A stretch of 64,000 nucleotides of DNA from the NCBI RefSeq assembly GCF_018449515.1, contig NZ_JAAVUQ010000021.1, forward strand, positions 1 through 64,000, in the 5' to 3' direction. Source of the DNA: Caballeronia sp. dw_19 (GTDB lineage Bacteria; Pseudomonadota; Gammaproteobacteria; Burkholderiales; Burkholderiaceae). Under the pieces are notes generated by a model, which was not told where the DNA came from, made no database searches, and saw nothing but the letters and a program-made list of their open reading frames with translations. The position numbers and the translations under genes are program-made. Positions 27,592-36,041 of the stretch are shown in pieces; the stretch's first letter is position 1; each line of letters begins with the position of its first letter.

Positions 27592-27626
27592 AAGCGCGGC
27601 TCCTTGAAAAAGAGTCGCGCTTTTTT
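27592..27626 (+). terminator. Intrinsic terminator after oxlT-lysR
   Basis: Arms AAGCGCGGCTC (27592-27602) and GAGTCGCGCTT (27612-27622) pair over 11 bp with one G-T wobble, and six T follow to 27626. It sits 22 bp after the LysR stop. Confidence 0.88.
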
Positions 27627-27668
27627 CTTGCGCTTTCTCCGTTGTTATCCAATACTGAATCTAATATG

Positions 27669-27678
27669 TTGTATATCA
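27669..27678 (+). promoter_or_regulatory. Candidate GntR operator before the PanE-like gene
   Basis: TTGTATATCA is identical to the core of the blocks before oxc and the second frc. It lies 27 bp before the start of the PanE-like gene, in a short AT-rich leader just after the terminator. Confidence 0.5.
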
Positions 27679-27705
27679 GAAGAGAGAATGGTCCAGGAGA
27701 CGACA

Positions 27706-28734
27706 ATGAAAATTTGCATTTACGGTGCCGGCGCGATCGGCGGTTACATGGGTGCACAACTCGCCCGTGCGGGAGCGGATGTGAGTTTCGTCGCGAGGGG
27801 GCCGCATCTGGCTGCCATGCAGGCGAACGGCGTGCGCTTGCAGATCGAGGGGGAGGAGCACACCGTCAAGGTCCGTTGCACGAACAATCCCGCGGAACTC
27901 GGGCCGCAGGATTATGTGGTGATTGCGCTCAAGGCGCATTCGGTGCCTGGCGTGGTGGACTTGATGCAACCGCTGCTGGGGCCGGATACCGCGGTGGTCA
28001 CGGCGGTGAACGGCCTGCCTTACTGGTATTTCCATGAGCACGGCGGCGCGCTCGCCGGCACCACGCTGGAAAGCGTCGATCCGGGCGGCCAGCAATGGCA
28101 GGTGCTCGGACCGGAACGGGCGATAGGCTGCGTGTTGATTCCCGCCGCCGAAATTGCGGAGCCCGGCGTGATCCGTCATGTGTATGGCAAGAAATTTCCC
28201 ATCGGCGAGCCGAGCGGGCGGGTGACGCCGCGCCTGCAAGCGTTTCACGACATCATGAGCGCCGCCGACATGGAAGCGCCGATGCGCGACAACATCCGCG
28301 ACGAGATCTGGCTGAAGCTATGGGGCAACCTCTGTTTCAACCCCATCAGCGCACTGACAGGCGCCACACTCGACGTGCTTACCAGCGATCCGGCAGTGCG
28401 CGCACTGTCACGCAGAATGATGGAGGAGGCGCAGGGCATTGCCGAGCAGCTAGGCGTTCGTTTTCGGGTGGATGTGGAAAAGCGCATCAACGGCGCGGCC
28501 GCGGTCGGCGCTCACAAGACCTCGATGTTGATGGATTGCGAAGCGCGCCGGCCCATGGAGATTGATCCGATCGTGACCGTCGTGCAGGAAATCGCCCGCA
28601 AGCTTGCCGTCGACACGCCGATGATCGACGCCGTGCTCGCGCTGATCAAGCTGCGTGAAGGCGTCAACCAGGGAACGGCCAAACCCGGTATCAAAACGAT
28701 TGAATCCTTCACGCGTTCGCAAAAAGCCGCTTAA
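27706..28734 (+). CDS. 2-dehydropantoate 2-reductase (PanE/ApbA) family protein
   Basis: The 342-residue NADPH-dependent ketoacid reductase fold starts MKICIYGAGAIGGYMGAQLARAG, a clean Rossmann motif GAGAIG, at the ATG 27706 (CAGGAGACGAC upstream). The C-terminal helical domain has EIWLKLWGNLCFNPISALTGATLD with the catalytic Lys and Asn, and HKTSMLMDCEARRPMEID. Many Burkholderiaceae carry several such paralogues outside pantothenate synthesis. Because this one shares an operator motif with oxc and frc, a role on another 2-oxoacid is likely; substrate unknown. Confidence 0.88.
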   Translation: MKICIYGAGAIGGYMGAQLARAGADVSFVARGPHLAAMQANGVRLQIEGEEHTVKVRCTNNPAELGPQDYVVIALKAHSVPGVVDLMQPLLGPDTAVVTAVNGLPYWYFHEHGGALAGTTLESVDPGGQQWQVLGPERAIGCVLIPAAEIAEPGVIRHVYGKKFPIGEPSGRVTPRLQAFHDIMSAADMEAPMRDNIRDEIWLKLWGNLCFNPISALTGATLDVLTSDPAVRALSRRMMEEAQGIAEQLGVRFRVDVEKRINGAAAVGAHKTSMLMDCEARRPMEIDPIVTVVQEIARKLAVDTPMIDAVLALIKLREGVNQGTAKPGIKTIESFTRSQKAA

Positions 28735-28762
28735 ACTGCGAACACAGAAGAGCTGTTGTTTC

Positions 28763-28811
28763 TGATATATCACATACGAAATATGTTGCGTTGCATTGCA
28801 ACGCAACATAT
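28763..28811. promoter_or_regulatory. Operator-like site plus 31-bp perfect palindrome
   Basis: TGATATATCA (28763-28772) resembles the TTGTATATCA core. Just after it, 28781-28811 is a perfect palindrome with 15-base arms around a single T (left arm ATATGTTGCGTTGCA). It lies 38 bp before the small membrane-protein gene that leads into gntR. No T run follows, so a regulator site fits better than a terminator. Confidence 0.6.
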
Positions 28812-28848
28812 ACTGAAGGCTCTTGGAGTAAACCACTAGGAGCCGGAA

Positions 28849-29070
28849 ATGAGCATCGCTTTATTAGTCGTGATCGGAATTGCCTTGGTAGCGGGCGGTG
28901 TGGGTGTGACGTTTGCACTGGCATCGGTGGTGCCGCAGGACGTGTTGCAGCGCGCGCAGGACAATGGTCGGTACGCTGGGTTGACGGCGGATGACCAGGG
29001 CGGCAGCACGGGTACACGGGCGACGACGGGCGGGCGGAACCTGGGACATCAAACCATCAATGCCATCTGA
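28849..29070 (+). CDS. Small single-pass membrane protein coupled to gntR
   Basis: The 73-residue protein MSIALLVVIGIALVAGGVGV starts with one hydrophobic helix to about residue 27, then a polar Gly/Thr-rich tail. AGGAGCCGGAA precedes the ATG, and the last four codons overlap the gntR start by 11 nt. I recognise no family. Strong ribosome site, membrane helix and coupling support a real gene; function unknown. Confidence 0.65.
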   Translation: MSIALLVVIGIALVAGGVGVTFALASVVPQDVLQRAQDNGRYAGLTADDQGGSTGTRATTGGRNLGHQTINAI

Positions 29071-29815
29071 TACTGAAGTTGCTGCAACCCCGGCGAGTCT
29101 TCTTGAGCCGCGGGCGGAAGGTAAGCCTGTTGGCGTGACGCTTTCGCTGGCGCCGATCAACGCGACGGTTTCGTTGCGCGATCAGGCTTATGCGCGACTG
29201 CGCCAAGCTATTTCCGAGGCGGACATTTATCGTTCGCGGGAAGAGATCCGGCTGGACGAGAAGGATTTGACTGAGGCGCTGGGCGTGAGTCGTACACCGA
29301 TTCGCGAAGCCATGACGTTGCTCGAGCAGGAAGGGTTTCTGCGAACGGTGCCGCGTCGTGGGATTTATATTGTGCGTAAGACCAAGCACGAGATTGTCGA
29401 GATGATCAATATGTGGGCCGCGCTGGAAAGTATGGCGGCGAGGCTTGCGACTCAGCGCGCGACCGATGCAGAGATTGCAACGTTACGGCACATGTTTGAC
29501 CATTTTCAGAATCAGGCGCCGGCCGAGCATATTGAAGAGTATTCGGAGGCGAATATTGCTTTTCACCAGGCGATTGTGCAGTTGAGCAAGTCGCAGATCA
29601 TCTTCGATACGATCAAGAATATTTTTGTGCACGTGCGCGCGATCCGGAAGATGACGATTTCGCAAAGCGATCGGGCGGCGAGGTCGATTGAAGACCATAT
29701 GAAGATTATTGAGGCGCTTGAAGCGCGGGATACTGAGTTGGTCGAGAGGCTGGTGCGGCAGCATTCGCTGGATCTGGCGGCGTTTGTTGAGGCTAATTGC
29801 GATTTTCTTGACTGA
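29060..29815 (+). CDS. GntR-family (FCD/FadR-type) regulator of the oxalate region
   Basis: The product has 251 residues from MPSDTEVAATPASLLEP. The winged helix reads LRDQAYARLRQAISEAD, EIRLDEKDLTEALGVSRTPIREAMTLLEQEGFLRTVPRRGIYI, and an FCD ligand domain follows (IVEMINMWAALESMAARLA, HQAIVQLSKSQIIFDTI) with the His/Asp ligands typical of acid-binding members. Its place between the PanE-like gene and the second frc, and the recurrence of one operator-like motif before oxc, frc2, panE-like and its own leader gene, make it the likely repressor of this region. Confidence 0.9.
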   Translation: MPSDTEVAATPASLLEPRAEGKPVGVTLSLAPINATVSLRDQAYARLRQAISEADIYRSREEIRLDEKDLTEALGVSRTPIREAMTLLEQEGFLRTVPRRGIYIVRKTKHEIVEMINMWAALESMAARLATQRATDAEIATLRHMFDHFQNQAPAEHIEEYSEANIAFHQAIVQLSKSQIIFDTIKNIFVHVRAIRKMTISQSDRAARSIEDHMKIIEALEARDTELVERLVRQHSLDLAAFVEANCDFLD

Positions 29816-29855
29816 AAGTAGGGGTTTGTTCGCACTTGATTTGGGGCTGGGGGGC

Positions 29856-30775
29856 GGGGTTGGTCGGTTCTGGGGTTGCTAGGTTCTGGGGTTAATGGTC
29901 GGGGTCAATGCCGGGTTGGTGCTTTCCGTGTTAGTGGTCTGCGAGAGTCGGATTTTCTCTTTATCACTATTAGCCACTGTGCGTGGCGGCACGTCATTTC
30001 TTTGTCCAAAGCGACAAAGAAACGAAGCAAAGAAAGCGCTTTAACCGCTCTACCCTAAGTGTCCACAGCGTGCAGTCTTCATTCATAGGTGCCCCAAAAG
30101 CACGGTGCTCGCCAGAGCGAAGGATGTTTGAACCCCTCCTTCTCCGAACACGGATACCCACACGCTTCGCCACCAGTGATTGAACCTGCCTAAGGGGCAC
30201 CCCGCGCTATCCGCGGACAACCTCCCTCCAAATTGTTATGTATAACGAACTACTTCGAAACGAAGTGGCAAAATTGTTCAGGCTTGTTCAGACCGTAACC
30301 CACGAAAATAAGCGTGCGGACCACACCGCTAACCCACTAAGACATGAAGCAGTAAAGACGCGTGAGGCCGTGCAGGTTCCTTGGCAAATGTGCTTGCCCG
30401 AGAGCGTACGGGGCGAAGCGTGTTCGTGTCAGGGTTCGCGAGAAGGAGGGTTTCACACATCCGTGGCTCTGGCGAGCACCGTGCTTTTGGGGCACCTATG
30501 AATAGAAACTGCACGCTGTGGACACTTAGGGTAGCGCGGTTAAAGCGCTTTCTTTGCTTCGTTTCTTTGTCGCTTTGGACAAAGAAATGACGTGCCGCCA
30601 CGCACAGTGGCTAATAGTGATAAAGAGAAAATCCGACTCTCGCAGACCGCTAAGGCCGAAAGCACCAACCCGGCATTGACCCCGACCACTAACACTGAAA
30701 GCACCAACCCGGCATTGACCCCGACCACTAACACTGAAAGCACCAACCCGGCATTAACTCAAACCGCTGCCCCAT
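29856..30775. repeat. Composite inverted-repeat element, copy 2
   Basis: Left arm about 29856-30150 (reverse), core about 30150-30400, right arm about 30400-30775 (forward). Each arm has about 290 near-identical bases including the hairpin TTTCTTTGTC/GACAAAGAAA, and ends outside in variable units of about 39 bp starting ACCACTAAC (two and a half nearly perfect units at 30680-30760). The left arm carries GAGCGAAGGATG at the place where the right carries the mirror of CATCCGTGGCTC. The core contains a small hairpin (ACTTCG/CGAAGT). Short frames inside are not credible genes. It lies between gntR and the second frc promoter. Confidence 0.9.
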
Positions 30776-30930
30776 AGCCCGCACACCCCAACCTGCGATA
30801 AGCCCCACAAACCCGCCACACTGCCGGGCCTCGCCATCTCCCGCACTGCAACATCAAACACCATCATCGGCTATTGCGCCAGCATCTCCGGCCTACCGCA
30901 TCGCACAACCCACCGCGTGCCACGCAAAAT

Positions 30931-30969
30931 CACTTGACTAATACTGTGTATAGAATATTGTATATCACA
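30931..30969 (+). promoter_or_regulatory. Promoter/operator block before second frc
   Basis: Matches 18071-18109 at 37 of 39 positions: TTGACT, then 16 bp, a -10-like TATTGT, and the overlapping decamer TTGTATATCA (30958-30967). It is 208 bp before the start codon, leaving a long leader (30970-31177) with no clear gene. Confidence 0.65.
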
Positions 30970-31177
30970 GCGTCAGCACTTAAACCCATTGCCATGAGGG
31001 TCCTCTCCATCTACAGAAGCGGAGAAAAACAGCCCATCATGTTCAGCGCAATACGAAACAGAACAAACCCGAAACAGAACAAATCCACAACACCAAAACC
31101 CGGCATGGCCCACAGTCCGCTAAAAAGGGCATCACAAGTACCACGATATAAAACCTGCTAAAGGTTAGGAGACAGGC

Positions 31178-32425
31178 ATGAGCAAAGCCCTCGACGGGGT
31201 GCGTATCCTCGATTTCACGCACGTTCAATCAGGCCCGACCTGCACGCAATTGCTTGCATGGTTCGGCGCCGATGTCATCAAGGTCGAGCGCGCCGGCGCA
31301 GGCGACATCACGCGCGAGCAACTGCGCGATATTCCCGACGCCGACAGCCTCTACTTCACCATGCTCAACCACAACAAACGTTCGATCACCATCGATACGA
31401 AGAACCCGGACGGCAAGAAGGTCCTCGAGTCGCTCGTCAAAAAATGCGACGTGCTGGTCGAAAACTTCGCCCCAGGCGCACTCGACCGCATGGGCTTCAC
31501 GTGGGAACACATCCAGGAACTGAACCCGAGGATGATCGTGGCGTCGGTGAAAGGCTTCGGCCCCGGCCCCTACGAAGACTGCAAGGTCTACGAAAACGTC
31601 GCACAGTGCGCAGGCGGCGCAGCATCGACGACAGGGTTCGACGACGGCCCGCCGGTCGTCAGCGGCGCGCAAATCGGCGACTCAGGCACGGGCCTGCATC
31701 TGGCGCTCGGCATTGTCACCGCGCTCTATCAACGCAACGCCACCGGCCGCGGCCAGAAGGTGCTCGCGGCCATGCAGGACGGCGTGCTCAACCTCTGTCG
31801 CGTCAAGCTGCGCGATCAGCAACGGCTTGAACGCACGGGCACGATGAAGGAATACCCGCAGTACCCGAACGGCACGTTTGGCGAGGCCGTGCCGCGCGCC
31901 GGCAATGCATCGGGCGGCGGGCAGCCGGGCTGGATCCTGAAGTGCAAGGGCTGGGAAACCGATCCGAACGCGTACATCTACTTCATCACGCAAGCGCCAG
32001 TCTGGGGCGAGATATGCAAGGTGATCGGCAAGGAAGAATGGATCGATCATCCCGACTTCCGCACGCCGGCCGCACGGCTTCCGCACCTTAAAGGCATCTT
32101 CGCCGAGATCGAACAGTGGACGATGACCAAAACCAAGTTCGAGGCCATGGAGATCCTGAACCAGCACGACATTCCGTGCGGCCCGATTCTCTCGATGAAG
32201 GAAATTGCCGAAGACCCGTCGCTGCGCAAGACCGGCACGATCGTTGAAGTGGACCACCCGGTGCGCGGCAAATACCTGACCGTAGGCAATCCGATCAAGC
32301 TCTCCGACAGCCCCACGGACGTCGTGCGCTCACCTCTGCTGGGCGAGCATACGGACGAAGTGATGGCGGAACTCGGGTATTCGCCCGATCAGATCGCGAC
32401 GTTGCGAAGCCTCGGGGCGATCTAG
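31178..32425 (+). CDS. frc: Formyl-CoA:oxalate CoA-transferase family protein (copy 2)
   Basis: The 415-residue family III CoA-transferase is clearly paralogous to 20019-21269 along its whole length (VRILDFTHVQSGPTCTQLLAWFGADVIKVE). The catalytic Asp is Asp168 (QIGDSGTG). The glycine loop reads GNASGGGQPGW, so the first loop Gly of copy 1 is Ser here. It starts behind AGGAGACAGGC and is followed by FAH and PntB-like genes rather than oxc. It may serve oxalate with slightly different kinetics or another acid; the shared promoter block favours oxalate. Confidence 0.92.
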   Translation: MSKALDGVRILDFTHVQSGPTCTQLLAWFGADVIKVERAGAGDITREQLRDIPDADSLYFTMLNHNKRSITIDTKNPDGKKVLESLVKKCDVLVENFAPGALDRMGFTWEHIQELNPRMIVASVKGFGPGPYEDCKVYENVAQCAGGAASTTGFDDGPPVVSGAQIGDSGTGLHLALGIVTALYQRNATGRGQKVLAAMQDGVLNLCRVKLRDQQRLERTGTMKEYPQYPNGTFGEAVPRAGNASGGGQPGWILKCKGWETDPNAYIYFITQAPVWGEICKVIGKEEWIDHPDFRTPAARLPHLKGIFAEIEQWTMTKTKFEAMEILNQHDIPCGPILSMKEIAEDPSLRKTGTIVEVDHPVRGKYLTVGNPIKLSDSPTDVVRSPLLGEHTDEVMAELGYSPDQIATLRSLGAI

Positions 32426-32501
32426 GTCAGGGCGCGCATCGCTGCTGGTTCCAGCTGTTGTTCTTCCAAGACGGCAGCACCACTTCTTCAGGGCTTTCAA
32501 C

Positions 32502-33284
32502 GTGGCTAACTGGATACGTTTTTCCCGCGCCGATGGCGTGGTGGGCTTCGGCACGCTATCGGAAGATGGCAGGCGCGTCATGCAATTCGAGGGTTCTCCC
32601 TTTGACAGTACGGAGCCCGAGCCGACGGGTAAGGAATTGGGCATAGACGAGCTCACGCTGCTGGCACCCTGCCAGCCGGGCAAGATCGTCGCGCTCTGGA
32701 ACAACTTCTACGCGCTATCGAAGAAGCTCGATAAAGCGCCGCCCAAACATCCGCTGTTCCTGATCAAGCCCGCACGGTCGGTGATCGGTACGCATGAGCC
32801 GATCCGCCGGCCCGTCAGCTACGACGGCAAGATCGCTTACGAAGGCGAGCTGGGCATTGTGATCGGCCGACGTTGCTCGTCGATATCGGTGGAGGAAGCC
32901 GAGGCTTCGATCTTCGGCTACACGTGCGTCAACGACGTCACGGCCGGCGAACTCCTTCAGGAAGATCCGAACTTTCCGCAATGGTGCCGAGCGAAGGGAT
33001 TCGATACATTCGGGTGTGTCGGACCTTCGATCGCGACCGGATTCGACTGGCGTGCGGCGCGCGTGATCACCACGCTCGACGGCGTCGAGCGGCAGAACTA
33101 TCCGCTCGACGACATGATCTTCACGCCCGCGGAACAGGTCAGCCTGATCTCGCACGACATGACGCTCGAACCCGGCGATGTCATCGCCTGCGGCACGTCG
33201 CTCGGGATCGGCTCGATCAAGGACGGCGCCGAGGTATGTGTCTCGATCGAAGGTATCGGGACCCTGGTCAATCGCTTGCTCTGA
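32502..33284 (+). CDS. Fumarylacetoacetate hydrolase (FAH) family protein
   Basis: The 260-residue enzyme starts at a GTG (32502). The family core is KIVALWNNFYALSKKLDKAPPKHPLFLIKPARSVIG, then YEGELGIVIGRRCSSISVEEA with the first metal-binding Glu, VNDVTAGEL (Asp) and GDVIACGTSLGIGSI. FAH proteins cleave or isomerise C-C bonds in acylpyruvates; the substrate is open. It lies 76 bp after the second frc and 13 bp before the next gene, so the three form one unit. Confidence 0.88.
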   Translation: MANWIRFSRADGVVGFGTLSEDGRRVMQFEGSPFDSTEPEPTGKELGIDELTLLAPCQPGKIVALWNNFYALSKKLDKAPPKHPLFLIKPARSVIGTHEPIRRPVSYDGKIAYEGELGIVIGRRCSSISVEEAEASIFGYTCVNDVTAGELLQEDPNFPQWCRAKGFDTFGCVGPSIATGFDWRAARVITTLDGVERQNYPLDDMIFTPAEQVSLISHDMTLEPGDVIACGTSLGIGSIKDGAEVCVSIEGIGTLVNRLL

Positions 33285-33297
33285 TGCGGAGACATCA

Positions 33298-34017
33298 ATG
33301 CTCGACGGTGCGTTGTGTGCGTTTGCAGTGATGGCGTCGATGCAGAGCCTGAAGGCGCCGGGTGCAGTCGCGCCCACGCGACGGCAGGCATTGCGCGATG
33401 CAACCGGCGTGGGGGCCGCGGTGATCGTCGCTTACGGCATGGCGACGGGATTCGACTCGACGCTCGTCGCGCTGGCCATCGCTGCGTTCGCGATGCTGAC
33501 GCCGCGGTTAGGCCGGACCACGCCCGTATCGATGCAAAGCGCGCTGGCGCTGGCCGCGCTGGCGTCGGCATCAGCCGATCGTGTGCTCGGTTTCGACCCG
33601 GGCGCTTCGCTCGAGTTGACGGCGCTCGGCGGCGTCGCGGCAATTGCGTCGGTGTTCGTGCTGAGCCGTGTGCGCTTCGGGTTATCGAATGCGAAACTAA
33701 CGAGCACGATGCACTTCGCCTGCGCCGCGTTGTGCACGGTGATTGCCTATACGGCAGGGTTCGAGGGCGGCGCGGTGGCGGTGGTGATCATCGGCGCAAT
33801 GGTCGCGTTGATCGGCGCGTACCTTGCAATGGAGATGGCCGACCGCGCGTATCCGGTTTTTATCGCTGCATCGAATGGGTATGCCGCGTGTTCGGTGGTC
33901 GCGGCCGGCGTCGGGCTGGCAAATGGCGCGCTGGTGGTGACCGGCGTGGCGCTCGTGCTGGGATGCGTGGCGACGTGTACGAGTGTCAGGCCATCGGGTG
34001 CAGCGAGCGAGAAGTAG
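33298..34017 (+). CDS. Membrane protein resembling the PntB (transhydrogenase beta) membrane domain
   Basis: The 239-residue, highly hydrophobic product has about seven to eight helices (ATGVGAAVIVAYGMATGF, STLVALAIAAFAML, VAVVIIGAMVALIGAYLAME). The segment YPVFIAASNGYAACSVVAAG then LANGALVVTGVALVLGC aligns by eye with PntB around its [20 protein letters not shown] and LLIVTGALVGSSG. The NADPH-binding domain III of PntB is absent. CGGAGACATCA precedes the start. It is the last gene of frc2-FAH-this unit. Homology is visual and function unknown; a transport or proton-channel role is only inference. Confidence 0.65.
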   Translation: MLDGALCAFAVMASMQSLKAPGAVAPTRRQALRDATGVGAAVIVAYGMATGFDSTLVALAIAAFAMLTPRLGRTTPVSMQSALALAALASASADRVLGFDPGASLELTALGGVAAIASVFVLSRVRFGLSNAKLTSTMHFACAALCTVIAYTAGFEGGAVAVVIIGAMVALIGAYLAMEMADRAYPVFIAASNGYAACSVVAAGVGLANGALVVTGVALVLGCVATCTSVRPSGAASEK

Positions 34018-34267
34018 GGCCACGAGTCTGTGCCGTGGGGTTAGGGAATAGCGTGCTTCGGCGCGCTATTTGCGTTATGAGGCGAAGTTTTGTTGAGCCG
34101 AAAGGCGGACTTGGCGTCAAGGCGTTGAGCCGGGAGCGAATGGCGCGAGCGTGCCGCCACGAGGCTAAGGCGCGTTACCATAGCGACACGTCGCCAGATG
34201 CCGTGGCCGGTGACGTTCATGTCCCCGAGTCTCCTCCAGCCCGTCAGCCCATAAGCCGCCTTAGCCG

Positions 34268-35515
34268 ATGATCGACGACACACGCAGCACCCCGGCACAC
34301 GCAGCACCTGTTCATGCATCACGCTCTCGGCGGAACACGCTTGTACTGGCAGCGGGCTTGTCATTCGGCAGCGCGATCGCGCTGGGTCTCACGCGCTTCT
34401 CCTACGCACTCCTGTTGCCGGCAATGAAGGCCGACCTCGGCTGGAGCTTCGCGCAAGCCGGCGCGATGAACACCGCCAATGCGCTTGGTTACTTGCTTGG
34501 CGCACTCGCATTTCCATTTGTATCGCGTCGATGGTCCGTGGGTCTCTGTTTCATCGCGGGATGTATCTTGACGGCGGCGTTGATGACCATTGGCGGCCTG
34601 GTTTCCGATACCCATGCGTTGCTCGCGCAACGGGTTGTCACCGGTATCAGCAGTGCGTTGATTTTCGTCGGCGGCGGGGTGTTGGCCGCGCGTCTCGCAA
34701 CGGCCCATCCACGCGATGCAGGTCTCGTGCTCGGGCTCTATTACGGCGGTGCGGGTAGCGGGATAGTCGTTGCGGCGCTGCTGGTGCCCATGACCACGTT
34801 CAGCGGTCCGCATGGCTGGCAATGGGCCTGGTTTGCGTTGGCCGCGGCCTGCGCGTTGGCGTCCATAGCGGCAATTGCCGCCGCTCGCAGGATCGAACAC
34901 AGCGAACCCGTCCCGCCTGTTCCCGCTGCGCCACACGCTGCCTCGCCGCTGCGCTCGAGCACTTTGCCCTGGCGACGTTTCGGTTTCATGTTGGTCGGTT
35001 ACGCGCTTTTTGGCGTGGGTTATATCGGCTACATGACCTTTCTTATCGCGCTGCTTCGCGCGGCCGGCATGAGCGCGGCAGTAGTGACCGCCTTCTATGT
35101 GCTGCTCGGTCTGGCAACGATTGTTTCCGCCCGGCTCTGGTCGGGGCTGCTCAACTGCATGAGCGGCGGACAGGCGTTGGCGGTCTTCAACGCGGTCCTC
35201 GCGTTTGCGACCCTGATGCCCGCACTGTTCACGCAACCGGCAGTGGCATTTGTATCGGGCGCGTTATTTGGCGCGACGTTTTTGTCGGCCGTGGCATCGA
35301 CCACGGCATTCGTCCGGCACAATCTTCCTGTCACGCAATGGACTCGCGGAATCGGCGTGTTTACGATTGTTTTCGCTGTAGGACAGATTGTCGGGCCAAT
35401 CGTAATCGGCTGGATCTCGGATGGCGCGGGCCTCGCTCGCGGGCTCGTGTATTCGTCCATCCTGCTTGCCGCGGGCGCTATTCTCGCGATGTTGCAGAAG
35501 CCATTGGACGTTTAA
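34268..35515 (+). CDS. YbfB/YjiJ-family MFS transporter
   Basis: The 415-residue MFS carrier has twelve hydrophobic segments. The first, LVLAAGLSFGSAIALGLTRFSYALLLPAMKADLGWSFAQAGAMNTANALGYLLGAL, is the YbfB/YjiJ signature. Substrate unknown. It begins 250 bp after the PntB-like gene and ends at a strong terminator (35594-35631), so it may be its own unit. Confidence 0.9.
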   Translation: MIDDTRSTPAHAAPVHASRSRRNTLVLAAGLSFGSAIALGLTRFSYALLLPAMKADLGWSFAQAGAMNTANALGYLLGALAFPFVSRRWSVGLCFIAGCILTAALMTIGGLVSDTHALLAQRVVTGISSALIFVGGGVLAARLATAHPRDAGLVLGLYYGGAGSGIVVAALLVPMTTFSGPHGWQWAWFALAAACALASIAAIAAARRIEHSEPVPPVPAAPHAASPLRSSTLPWRRFGFMLVGYALFGVGYIGYMTFLIALLRAAGMSAAVVTAFYVLLGLATIVSARLWSGLLNCMSGGQALAVFNAVLAFATLMPALFTQPAVAFVSGALFGATFLSAVASTTAFVRHNLPVTQWTRGIGVFTIVFAVGQIVGPIVIGWISDGAGLARGLVYSSILLAAGAILAMLQKPLDV

Positions 35516-35593
35516 GGGTTCTTTAAAGACTCTGTTGACGCGATCTTCGGATGTAAGAAATACTTTGCATAGCTTAGTTATTCGCCACACGTA

Positions 35594-35631
35594 AAAAATC
35601 GCTCAACGCCTTTAAGCGGTGAGCGATTTTT
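35594..35631. terminator. Bidirectional intrinsic terminator
   Basis: AAAAATCGCTCA (35594-35605) pairs with TGAGCGATTTTT (35620-35631) and a further CGC/GCG lies inside. T and A runs on both sides let it serve the MFS gene (plus) and the DUF4148 gene (minus), which converge here. Confidence 0.88.
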
Positions 35632-35702
35632 GGAGCCTTACTTTTTTGACTCTGCGCTAAGCGATCAATCCGCAGCGCGGTCGATCAAGCCTCGATCAAA
35701 TC

Positions 35703-36041
35703 TTAGTGACCGAAGTAAATCGAATGCTGCTCGTTGCCCGAGGCCGGCGCGACGGTGGTCCGCATACCTGAAGCCGATGTACCGCTGGTCGACGGGCCAT
35801 ACGCTTGTGCTGTTACTCCGTTCGATGCATCAACACGTTGCTGCGCGGCTTGAAGCGCTGCGGGGTAGTACTTGTCATTGCTTGACGGGCTATACCCGGC
35901 TTGTTCCAGTTGGACCAGTTGGGCGCGGACTTCCGCACGCGTTACAGGCGCGTTGTTGTCCTGCGCAAATGCGAACGATGGAGCCGCGAGAGCCGAAGCA
36001 ATCAGCAGGGCGGGAATAAGTGACTTCTGTGACTTGGTCAT
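35703..36041 (-). CDS. DUF4148 periplasmic protein
   Basis: The 112-residue protein has a clear signal peptide (SLIPALLIASALAAPSFAFAQ) and the DUF4148 core NAPVTRAEVRAQLVQLEQAGYSPSSNDKYYPAALQAAQQRV. This short secreted family is abundant in Burkholderiaceae and has no known function. The C-terminus is Ser/Thr/Gly-rich and ends SIYFGH. A second member is at 40146-40517. Confidence 0.92.
   Translation of the reverse strand: MTKSQKSLIPALLIASALAAPSFAFAQDNNAPVTRAEVRAQLVQLEQAGYSPSSNDKYYPAALQAAQQRVDASNGVTAQAYGPSTSGTSASGMRTTVAPASGNEQHSIYFGH

Noticed and set aside
28781..28811. Reading the 31-bp palindrome as an intrinsic terminator for the PanE-like gene
   Set aside because: No T run on either side and a one-base centre is poor for an RNA loop; an operator fits better.
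29983..30183. Frames such as MAARHFFVQSDKETKQRKRF in the repeat arms (also near 30329 and 60188)
   Set aside because: They recur only because the repeat recurs, on both strands, with no ribosome site; better explained as non-coding repeat.
30592..30777. Repeat-rich small frame (ESTNPALTPTTNT units)
   Set aside because: The open frame follows from the 39-bp period; no start signal or family.
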